NCBI RefSeq assembly: GCF_028823535.1
Contig: NZ_JAQIYM010000090.1
Location: 310,001-374,000, forward strand
Direction: 5' to 3'
Source of the DNA: Pseudomonas serbica
GTDB lineage: Bacteria; Pseudomonadota; Gammaproteobacteria; Pseudomonadales; Pseudomonadaceae
DNA length: 64,000 bases
This document shows positions 28,407-35,470 of this stretch, one piece after another; within the stretch, counting starts at the first letter, position 1; each line of letters opens with the position of its first letter. The notes below the pieces were generated by a model. The model was given only the letters and a program-made list of their open reading frames with translations, did no database searches and had not been told where the DNA came from. A program made the translations under genes and the position numbers.

Positions 28407-28979
28407 TCAGCGACTTGGTTGAGCCTCTTGTTCTGACTCTTTCCCATAGTGCGTTTTATCGAACTGGGCGAAGGCCTTGTCGTAGTCGCAGTGGTGGGCG
28501 GCAAAGGTGCTCAGCGGGATGCGGTAGCTGTCCAGATCGTCCTTATGCTCTTTGTAGAATGCCGTGGCCAAGGCGTAGTAGTCGCGGGTTGAGGACGGCT
28601 TACGTTCTTCGATCATATCCTCGAGGTCATCCCTCAACCCGGAAATTCTGATCTGACGCTGATTCGCCCCGTCTTCCGATAGCACCAGGTGGACGTCATC
28701 AACATCAACGAAGACGTGCTCGATACGGCTGTGCTGCACGTAAAGGCAAGGTATGCCCTGGTAAAACGACCTAGCGCAATTCATGGCCCAGTCGCCGGCG
28801 AAAAACTTCTTGGTGTCGTACCCGAGCATGCCCAAAACTTCCTTGTCGATGCCCAGCTTTGGCGCCAGCTTCTCAATGAAATAGCCATTGGTCATCGTGG
28901 TTTTCAGGGGCATGTCGACCATTTCGTTGATGTCGTCGCCATTGGCTTCTATGCAGCGGGTTACAAAGCGATGAGGCAT
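28407..28979 (-). CDS. Unknown protein, 190 aa
   Basis: This soluble, acidic protein starts MPHRFVTRCIEANGDD and ends in a charged tail. It contains MLGYDTKKFFAGDWAMNCARSF, followed by strands IPCLYVQHSRIEHVFVDVDDV that look like a beta-hairpin core. No family was recognised. It is divergent from the ADP-ribosyltransferase-like gene across a 185-bp gap that should contain both promoters. Confidence 0.6.
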   Translation of the reverse strand: MPHRFVTRCIEANGDDINEMVDMPLKTTMTNGYFIEKLAPKLGIDKEVLGMLGYDTKKFFAGDWAMNCARSFYQGIPCLYVQHSRIEHVFVDVDDVHLVLSEDGANQRQIRISGLRDDLEDMIEERKPSSTRDYYALATAFYKEHKDDLDSYRIPLSTFAAHHCDYDKAFAQFDKTHYGKESEQEAQPSR

Positions 28980-29164
28980 GACGAAATCTCACATAAATTT
29001 CACTGGGTCTATTACTCAATTTACCAGTGCCGCGATTCGAAGCACCAGCTAACAATAAGATTTTCGCGGCGCGATCCATGCGCATAGGAGACACTCTGCG
29101 TTGACCATATTTGCGCATACTCTGTACAGTGAAATGATGCAGCATCACCGCGCAGGAATGTCAC

Positions 29165-30082
29165 ATGAACGACGATCACCCATCCAAGAAAGACCAGGCT
29201 GTAGCTCCTCTGGTATTCCACGGCACAAAAAACGAGGAAGTGGACTTCACCGCCTCCAAAAATTACGGATCTGAAGGTGCCTATTTCGCTAGCGGTAGTG
29301 TGAATCCTGATCCTGGCCAGCACTCTGGTATTAATACCGAAAGGGTCGTAGTTCTGGATGGCGCGGCGTACGCGGCGGCTGAAGTTGCAAAATGGAACGC
29401 CATGGGAATTGAAGTGGACGGTGATTTCACTCCCCCTACTGGGCCCAATCCATTCGCGCAATACGGTGCCAAACGAGACGTGACGCCAGCCCCTGGTGAG
29501 GATACCGCTACCCCTATGCAATCTCAGGGTAACCCAGTCACTGGTGATCTGATCGCCAAAGATGACTGGATGCAAACGTTTGATCCAATGGTGTTGGAAT
29601 TTCTAAAGGAACCAGCACTATCCTCTTACAGACCCGACATCGAAGGCGTGTTGGTGGATGAGGACGAAAAATACAAACATTTGCCCAAGGGCATAGCCGA
29701 TTCGATGAAGCCGGTTCCAATCAAGGTGTCTCTCGAGGACTGGCTTGAGCTCAAAGATAAATCGCCAGCTGGCGTAGATCCCGTTCTCGGTGACTTCCTA
29801 CGAGCCAACCCCGCCTACTTTGATCCGAACAGATCCGAAGGTGAAGGGGTTACCCTGCGCCAATTGGGCGTTCTATCGGACAACCTAACGCGCCTGAATA
29901 TGGACAAGCCCATGATCCAGCAGGGCTCGGAATGGATAGCCCCGAAACTCGTTCTACACAATTACCTCGGCGAAAAGATCATGAATGAACTGATCGATTT
30001 TGCAAAGGCGAAAGGCATCAACGTCAAGGGCGGCCTGGGTCTCTACCAGCAGTTGGATCTGGACGACTCACCGAGGCCGTAA
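29165..30082 (+). CDS. ADP-ribosyltransferase-like protein
   Basis: This is a 305-residue protein. The N-terminal 50 residues contain LVFHGTKNEE and then GSEGAYFASG. This H-G-T with a later Y-F-A resembles the first two conserved strands of ART/PARP-fold domains such as those in phage and plasmid PolyVal proteins. The third catalytic element (usually Glu or Gln) is not obvious. The rest is rich in loops and acidic residues, with a helical C-terminus. GGA lies eight bases before the ATG. If it is a true ART it could modify host proteins or nucleic acids, but the evidence is only the short motif pair. The exonuclease-like gene follows by about 50 bp. Confidence 0.5.
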   Translation: MNDDHPSKKDQAVAPLVFHGTKNEEVDFTASKNYGSEGAYFASGSVNPDPGQHSGINTERVVVLDGAAYAAAEVAKWNAMGIEVDGDFTPPTGPNPFAQYGAKRDVTPAPGEDTATPMQSQGNPVTGDLIAKDDWMQTFDPMVLEFLKEPALSSYRPDIEGVLVDEDEKYKHLPKGIADSMKPVPIKVSLEDWLELKDKSPAGVDPVLGDFLRANPAYFDPNRSEGEGVTLRQLGVLSDNLTRLNMDKPMIQQGSEWIAPKLVLHNYLGEKIMNELIDFAKAKGINVKGGLGLYQQLDLDDSPRP

Positions 30083-30134
30083 TGTGGAACGCCCGGCGCT
30101 TTGCAGCATCGGGCATCACTCACGATGGTGACCA

Positions 30135-30623
30135 ATGAAAGTCTTTCTTGACTGTGAATTTACCCAGATCAACGCCCAAGCCAAGCTCATTTCTCTCGCC
30201 CTGGTAGCTGAAGATGGCCGCGAGCTCTACGTGGAATTATCGGACAGCTACGGCTTTGATGATTGCAGCGGCTTCGTCAAAGAATACGTCCTACGGCAGC
30301 TTGATCAGGCCAGGTACGGATGTACCCTAGAGGAAGCTCAGGCTAAACTCGCCGGCTTCGTATCAGAGTTGCACTCAAACATTCAGATCCTGAGCGACGC
30401 ACCAGAATTTGATTGGGAGTTCTTTTGCGAGCTGATGTATGTGGATAGTCATTGGCCTGTAAACGTGAGTAACAGACCACTCAACCTCCGTGACTGGTAC
30501 AACGAACTTGAGTCCAACGAAATTGTGATATATATACCTGAAGTGCCTCACCATGCGCTTTTTGACGCAAGAATTCTTGCATCGTTATATAGATCCATAT
30601 CCGCGCAAACAAAAACACGATAA
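30135..30623 (+). CDS. DEDDh-type 3'-5' exoribonuclease-like protein
   Basis: This 162-residue protein has the RNase H-fold exonuclease layout. It shows FLDCEFT (Asp and Glu of Exo I) at the N-terminus, SDAPEFDW (Asp of Exo II) in the middle, and HHALFDARI (His and Asp of Exo III) near the C-terminus. The arrangement and length fit the Rv2179c-like family of short 3'-5' exoribonucleases. The substrate is probably structured RNA or tRNA-like ends, by family analogy. Its place beside the RtcR/Ro locus may be meaningful for RNA metabolism. It converges on the Ntn-hydrolase gene with only 3 bp between stops. Confidence 0.78.
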   Translation: MKVFLDCEFTQINAQAKLISLALVAEDGRELYVELSDSYGFDDCSGFVKEYVLRQLDQARYGCTLEEAQAKLAGFVSELHSNIQILSDAPEFDWEFFCELMYVDSHWPVNVSNRPLNLRDWYNELESNEIVIYIPEVPHHALFDARILASLYRSISAQTKTR

Positions 30624-30626
30624 AGA

Positions 30627-31352
30627 TTAACTAAATTGGTTACCACTTAGCGAATGCCATTTGATTTTGGTTTTTTTACTCAAGTTTACAGTTCCGCCAA
30701 TCATATTTCCCTCTGAGTCTTTTACGCAGACATTAAACTTACTAGAGATTTCACTTTTCACCTTAGCGAGTTCAGTTAACACCCCAGTAACTTGGATGAT
30801 TAGCTTACCCAATGCAGAGCGATTACTCGGTTTAAATTTATTGCCACTATTTATGAAAAAACTGCATAAGACTTCATTAATCCTACCATCAAGAATATGG
30901 GATTCCTTTTTAGTGATGGTTCCTGGGTACGAGATGCAGGCGTTACCAATCTCGACAATGCCTGATTTTCGCACGAATCCATCGTCAATAAATCGATAAA
31001 GATTATGATAAATCAATTCCACTGCGCCATCTTTGTGCAGGCCAGAAATTGCCGCAAGGCGCTCAAAATACCCAATATCAGTTTCGGTCGTTGATGGGAG
31101 GCCTTTCAGAAAATCAATGACGACCTCGAAGCATTTATAAGACTTGACAGATTGGTATCTAATTAATCCTGCAACATCCTTACTTATCCTCTCGATGCCT
31201 CCATAGACAGTTGCTGAATTTACAGAAAGATGTCGTTTTCGCCTATTATTCTTGAATATCTTCTGGCCTGGCATAGGATTCACCGACATAGATCTTGTGT
31301 CTGAAATGACTACTACATGAGTTCCAAGATTAAGTCCAACCAGAACTGTCAT
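30627..31352 (-). CDS. Proteasome-like Ntn hydrolase coupled to rtcR
   Basis: This 241-residue protein begins M-TVLVGLNLGTHVVVISDTR. If Met is removed, Thr becomes residue 1, Asp is residue 17 and Lys is residue 33 (GQKIFK). These are exactly the catalytic positions of proteasome beta/HslV/Anbu subunits. The N-terminal strand-turn-strand with SDTR also fits that fold. The remainder is divergent, and the length is slightly above HslV and close to Anbu. Its ATG overlaps the rtcR stop (ATGA) behind a strong GGAGG, so it is translationally coupled to the RNA-repair regulator. The coding sequence is clearly AT-richer than rtcR. No ATPase partner is seen. Peptidase activity is inferred from the triad only. 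Confidence 0.68.
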   Translation of the reverse strand: MTVLVGLNLGTHVVVISDTRSMSVNPMPGQKIFKNNRRKRHLSVNSATVYGGIERISKDVAGLIRYQSVKSYKCFEVVIDFLKGLPSTTETDIGYFERLAAISGLHKDGAVELIYHNLYRFIDDGFVRKSGIVEIGNACISYPGTITKKESHILDGRINEVLCSFFINSGNKFKPSNRSALGKLIIQVTGVLTELAKVKSEISSKFNVCVKDSEGNMIGGTVNLSKKTKIKWHSLSGNQFS

Positions 31353-32953
31353 TTCAAACCTCCAGCCGGAATAGAATTGTGCAACACAACTTTTACCTTC
31401 TCCAGATTCAGTCCATGGTCAACCAGGAGGTCGCGGACTTTCTGTGAAGGGTTCTTGCCCACATCATCACCAAAGACCTTACGCCCGAGATCCGCGTAAT
31501 TCTTAGCCTCCCTACACAAGCTCAAGACGAGGTTCAACTGCGCCTGCTCGAACAGGTTGAGGGTGTGGCCAGGGAGCACCTGCTCCAGGAGGGTCGTCTT
31601 ACTCCCGGCTATGGCCGGGCTAGCTCGGCGCCAAGCCGCCTTAAGGGTCGATAGCTCATCACTCACCACGCCATTATCGATGGTTCCATTGATAGCCAAG
31701 GTCGACATTCGCTCGACCGACGACGCCAGGTCACGAAAGTTACCCGTCCACAACGCCTCACTCGACATTGCAAACGCCAAGTAGCGCTTCAGCGATTGTG
31801 GCAAGAATCGATACATGACGCCCTCGCGCTTTTGCAGAGCATCCAGCTCATACGTGATGTTGGGATGAATATCCTCCAAACGATCCCGCAGGCCTGGCAT
31901 GGTGAACGCCCAGGTGTTGATCCGCGCCAGCAAGTCACCCCGGAAGGTGCCCTGCTCAACTGACTCCAGAAGATCCCGGTTGGTGCCGGCGATCAATTGA
32001 AAGTCACTTTCGACCGTCGCGTCACTACCCATTGGCGTGAAGATCTTGTCTTCGAGCGCATGCAGCAGCATGGCCTGCTCATCGAGACCCAGGTCGCCGA
32101 TCTCATCCAGGAACAACAACCCCCCATTGGCTTTCTTCAGTAATCCGTCCCGATTGGCCTGAGCGCCGGTGAACGCGCCGCGCACGTGACCAAACAACGT
32201 CGACATCACCGTGTCACCCCGCAGGGTGGCGCAGTTGACTTCCACGAACTCGCCCTTGAGCAGTCCGGCCTCTTCTTTGACCTTGTGTAGCCTTCGCGCC
32301 ATAGCGGTCTTCCCGGAGCCTGTAGGGCCCATCAGGAGGATTGGGCTACGGGACTTCGACGCAACCTGTTGTAGCTTGCTGACCATGTTGTTGAACGCAG
32401 GGTTGAGCGTCACGATCCCTTGCTTGAGTTTCGACTCGCCTTGCAGGTCGTCCAGGCGGTACCGGGCCATGACCAGGTCATATTTACGCAGATCTAGGTC
32501 GATCAGGTTGATGGCCGTGCTTAAATCCTCACCACGCGAGCACTGCGCTATCAGCCCTGGCCAGCGCTTTTCTTCCGCCATCTTGTAGCTAGCAATCTGC
32601 ATGATGTGCGTACCGGTGCTAATGCTTAGCAGGTAAGTATTTTCAGGCCTGAAATTGATGGATGACCGAAGCGAATCCATCATCAGGAAGGTGGATACCA
32701 GGTCGAATGGCTCGAAGTCGACTTCTTTCAGTTCAACTTCAAAGCCCTCGTGGGACTTAATCGACAACGCATCCTCCATGACAAGTTTGGCCAGAGACGC
32801 GTGTTCTGGCTGATGCAGGAGCACCAGGGTGTCGACCCGCACACCTGTGGAGGCCGACATCCCTACGTTCGGACGCCAGCGTTTCCATCGGCGCGGATGG
32901 AAGCCAGCATCCAAGTCTGTGCCAAGGAAGCTGTACATAATCGTCTTTCCCAT
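31349..32953 (-). CDS. rtcR: RtcR, sigma-54-dependent activator of RNA repair genes
   Basis: This 534-residue protein matches RtcR in length and domain order. An N-terminal CARF-type ligand domain (about 1-180; TYLLSISTGTHIMQIA is the typical CARF loop strand) is followed by an AAA+ domain and a C-terminal Fis-like HTH region. The AAA+ domain has Walker A (GPTGSGKT), GAFTGA for sigma-54 contact, and Walker B (LLFLDEIGD). RtcR senses RNA ends or cleaved tRNA-type ligands and activates sigma-54 promoters of rtcBA or rsr operons. Here it is divergent from the Ro gene, whose sigma-54 promoter lies between them. No rtcA or rtcB is present in the window. Confidence 0.95.
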   Translation of the reverse strand: MGKTIMYSFLGTDLDAGFHPRRWKRWRPNVGMSASTGVRVDTLVLLHQPEHASLAKLVMEDALSIKSHEGFEVELKEVDFEPFDLVSTFLMMDSLRSSINFRPENTYLLSISTGTHIMQIASYKMAEEKRWPGLIAQCSRGEDLSTAINLIDLDLRKYDLVMARYRLDDLQGESKLKQGIVTLNPAFNNMVSKLQQVASKSRSPILLMGPTGSGKTAMARRLHKVKEEAGLLKGEFVEVNCATLRGDTVMSTLFGHVRGAFTGAQANRDGLLKKANGGLLFLDEIGDLGLDEQAMLLHALEDKIFTPMGSDATVESDFQLIAGTNRDLLESVEQGTFRGDLLARINTWAFTMPGLRDRLEDIHPNITYELDALQKREGVMYRFLPQSLKRYLAFAMSSEALWTGNFRDLASSVERMSTLAINGTIDNGVVSDELSTLKAAWRRASPAIAGSKTTLLEQVLPGHTLNLFEQAQLNLVLSLCREAKNYADLGRKVFGDDVGKNPSQKVRDLLVDHGLNLEKVKVVLHNSIPAGGLK

Positions 32954-33103
32954 ATTCCCACCATATCCATATATGTATGGAATATAGCCTAGCCAATACC
33001 GTTGCTTTCGTCAATTTACTTAAATCAAGGTTACAGCCGTAAAAAATATTTAAATCCATATTTATCAGTATGTTACGAGTTTGTTTTGCAAAGGATTGCG
33101 AAG

Positions 33104-33120
33104 TTGGCACGCCTTTTTCA
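33104..33120 (+). promoter_or_regulatory. Sigma-54 promoter of the Ro/RNA operon
   Basis: TTGGCACGCCTTTTTCA matches the sigma-54 consensus TTGGCACGNNNNTTGCW at all fixed positions except one (T for G in the -12 element). Transcription should start near 33131, which rules out the ATG at 33070 as the Ro start. Upstream AT-rich inverted repeats (for example CCATATCC with ATGTATGG at 32971-32990) may be RtcR enhancer sites. Confidence 0.85.
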
Positions 33121-33171
33121 TTAGGTATTTCATCGTCTGAACACTTCAGAATGAATTCAAGGAGCTTCACA

Positions 33172-34683
33172 ATGGCTAACAAAGCAGTATTCGCCTCGGC
33201 AACCGTCACGAACCACGCTGGTGGAAAGGCCTTCGCCAAATCAGACGAGGAAACCCTCGTACAATTCGCGATGACCGGAACCTTTAACGACACCTTCTAC
33301 ACCAAGGGCTCGAACCAGCTGAGCCAGGTGCTGGAGCGTGCGGCTCGCGTCTCGGACGAGTTCATCGCCAAGCTGGCGATCTACGGTCGTCAACAGGGCT
33401 TGATGAAAGATATGCCGGCGCTGCTGTGTGCCGTTCTGGTGGCTCGTCAGAGCGTGCACGTCGAGACTGTATTCACACAGGTCATCGATTCGCCAAAAAT
33501 GCTGCGTAACTTCGTGCAGATGATGCGCTCCGGCGTGGTTGGTCGTAAGTCGCTGGGTTCGAAAGCCAAGCGCCTGGTGCAAGACTTTATCGGTAAATTG
33601 TCGGACTACTCGCTGTGGGAGGCGTCGATTGGCAACGACCCATCGCTGGTGGATGTGATGAAGCTGGCGCACCCGAAAGCCAAGGATGACCGTCGTAACG
33701 CGTTGTACGCCTACATCCTGGGTCGCCCAGTCGATGCAGCGCAGCTGCCAGACTTCATCCGCGAGTACGAAGACTTTGTGAATGGCGATTCTAAAGACGC
33801 GCCACTGAAGGCCCCCTTCCTGAAATTGACGGCCCTGCCGCTCAAGGAAGACGACTGGAAGCGCATTGCGCTGAACGCGAGCTGGACGCAGACCCGATTA
33901 AACCTAAACACCTTTGCCCGGCATGGCGTGTTCAAGGATCGTGAAATGGTGGCGCTGCTGGCTGACCGGCTGGCCAACCGTGAAAACGTACTGAAGGCCA
34001 AGGCTTTTCCGTACCAGTTGATGGCAGCGATGCTGAACATCGACAGCGAGATCCCCTACGAGATGGCGAACGCGCTTGAGCAGGCCATGGACGTGGCCCT
34101 GGAAAGCGTCCCTGTGATCGAGGGCTCCACCCTGATTGCGGTGGATATCTCGGGTAGCATGTCCGACCCAGTGACCGGACGCGGTGGTGTGCCAAGCAAG
34201 ATTTCTTGCCTGCAGGCCGCAGCACTGATCGGGTCTGCCCTGCTCCACAAGAACCGCTCTGCCCACCTGGTGGCGTTTAACACCGCTTGCCATGAGGGGG
34301 AGTTCCCAGCCGATCAGTCAGTGATGCAAATGGCTCGCGAGTTCTCGGCGATCCAAGGTGGTGGGACGGATTGCGGTAGCGTCCTGCGGCACATGAATGA
34401 ACACAACATTGAGGTGCAGAATGTAATCTTGATCAGCGACAACGAAAGTTGGGCTGATCGCCACAATTCGAACCTCTCGGCCCTCTGGGCCGGCTACAAG
34501 AAAAAGATTCCAGGTGCGCGGATGATCAACCTGGACATCACGCCGAACGAAACCTCGGTTTCAGCCAACCGTGCAGATACCTTGCGCGTCGGTGGCTTCT
34601 CGGACGAAGTGTTCCATGTAATGTCAGCATTCCTGGCAGGCAATAAAACGCAGTTGGACGCGGTAAAGGCAATCAAGCTGTAA
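33172..34683 (+). CDS. rsr: Ro60/Rsr-type RNA-binding protein (TROVE + VWA)
   Basis: This 503-residue ring-shaped RNA chaperone homologue of Ro60 starts at the ATG at 33172, which has AAGGAG seven bases upstream and lies downstream of the sigma-54 start. The TROVE HEAT-repeat domain occupies about residues 1-340 (KGSNQLSQVLERA and the NLNTFARHGVF region). The C-terminal von Willebrand A domain has the MIDAS motif (VDISGSMSD) and later acidic ligands. Ro proteins bind Y RNAs and misfolded RNAs, and work with exoribonucleases in RNA quality control. The adjacent downstream tandem RNA-like units are the expected Y-RNA partners, transcribed from the same RtcR-controlled promoter. Confidence 0.95.
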   Translation: MANKAVFASATVTNHAGGKAFAKSDEETLVQFAMTGTFNDTFYTKGSNQLSQVLERAARVSDEFIAKLAIYGRQQGLMKDMPALLCAVLVARQSVHVETVFTQVIDSPKMLRNFVQMMRSGVVGRKSLGSKAKRLVQDFIGKLSDYSLWEASIGNDPSLVDVMKLAHPKAKDDRRNALYAYILGRPVDAAQLPDFIREYEDFVNGDSKDAPLKAPFLKLTALPLKEDDWKRIALNASWTQTRLNLNTFARHGVFKDREMVALLADRLANRENVLKAKAFPYQLMAAMLNIDSEIPYEMANALEQAMDVALESVPVIEGSTLIAVDISGSMSDPVTGRGGVPSKISCLQAAALIGSALLHKNRSAHLVAFNTACHEGEFPADQSVMQMAREFSAIQGGGTDCGSVLRHMNEHNIEVQNVILISDNESWADRHNSNLSALWAGYKKKIPGARMINLDITPNETSVSANRADTLRVGGFSDEVFHVMSAFLAGNKTQLDAVKAIKL

Positions 34684-34692
34684 GGCAACGCC

Positions 34693-34712
34693 TGGCGAAA
34701 AGGATTTCGCCA
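34693..34712 (+). other. Perfect hairpin just after rsr
   Basis: TGGCGAAA and TTTCGCCA form an 8-bp stem with AGGA loop, nine bases after the rsr stop. No T tract follows, so it is not a terminator. It could mark a processing point that separates the mRNA from the downstream RNA units or protect the mRNA 3' end. Confidence 0.55.
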
Positions 34713-34761
34713 AATGATTGAAAGATCTACGAAAAAGTATTGATCTTCTGCTAAAAGATGG

Positions 34762-35425
34762 TAAAGTGTCCATAGGTCGAATGTCGCCGTGGATTACATT
34801 GAACGGAAATCTACGGCAACTTTTTGTCGACCTTCGCCAGATGCCTGTTGGGACTACATTTCGAAAACTGTCCGTCTCACAATCCTTTGCTGGCAACCTA
34901 TTTTTCACCCTGGCGCTACGGCGATAGGGACAGGCTTCAAAATTTGAGTCGAATGCGGTTGGGACTACATCATTCGGGATAACCGTCTCCTCCTTTTTTG
35001 TCGATTCAACGGTCAGATGCCGTTCAGGACTACACTACGAATGTCCGTCTTGCGCACCTTTTGCTGACCACCCTACTCCGGTTTCCGGCAGTGCCGGCGA
35101 CCAACAGCTTCAAAATTTGGTTCGAATGTGGAATGGGACTACACGCATTGATACGTCTCACCAGTTTTTGTCGAACCATCGGCCAGATGCCGAGCATGTC
35201 TACATCTTTTAAATGTTCCGACAGCTCATCCTTTGCTGGCCACACTACAATCGATTACCGGCAGCGCCGGTGACCAACAGCTTCAAAATTTGGTTCGAAT
35301 GCGGCGGGGACTACATCATTTGGGATAACCGTCTCCTCCATTTTTGTCGAACCAACGGCCAGATGCCGGGCAGGACTACACTCATCGAAGTCTTTCTCAC
35401 CTCCTTGCTGGCCACCCCACAAAAC
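34762..35425 (+). ncRNA. Tandem array of four Y-RNA-like units
   Basis: Four consecutive units lie between rsr and a terminator. Units 2, 3 and 4 begin CTTCAAAATTTG at 34935, 35108 and 35281, an exact 173-bp period; unit 1 is more divergent (about 34762). Each unit has two GTCGAA...GACTACA half-modules. Each also has a helix whose arms are GGCCAG/CTGGCC in units 3 and 4, GGTCAG/CTGACC in unit 2, and GCCAG/CTGGC in unit 1. The paired change C-G to T-A in unit 2 is compensatory, good evidence for RNA structure. Ro genes in bacteria are commonly followed by Y RNA (YrlA) genes, some with tRNA-like modules; GGTTCGAATG in units 3 and 4 recalls a T-loop. No open frame crosses the region. Confidence 0.75.
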
Positions 35426-35457
35426 AAAAGGCACCTCTGAAGGTGCCTTTTGTCTTT
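35426..35457. terminator. Bidirectional terminator ending the Ro/RNA operon
   Basis: An 11-bp stem (AAAAGGCACCT with AGGTGCCTTTT, loop CTGA) is followed by a T-rich tract. It ends the RNA array on the plus strand and probably also the convergent unknown gene, which stops at 35471. Confidence 0.92.
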
Positions 35458-35470
35458 TTGAACTATCGAC

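Noticed and set aside
29021..29575. Minus-strand 184-codon frame over the ADP-ribosyltransferase-like gene
   Set aside because: Its composition is unlike a protein, and the plus-strand gene has a ribosome site and recognisable motifs.
33070..33171. Upstream ATG at 33070 as the start of rsr
   Set aside because: It lies before the sigma-54 promoter, and the ATG at 33172 has a good ribosome site and the normal Ro N-terminus.
35118..35310. Possible tRNA genes (GGTTCGAATG T-loop-like sequence)
   Set aside because: No acceptor stem, anticodon arm or matching T-stem could be formed around the T-loop-like string, so these are at most tRNA-like modules.
34762..35425. Repeat region read as a possible CRISPR array
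   Set aside because: The units are about 173 bp and similar throughout, not short identical repeats with unique spacers, and they lack an I-F repeat hairpin. Position after rsr and the compensatory pairing fit Y-type RNAs better.
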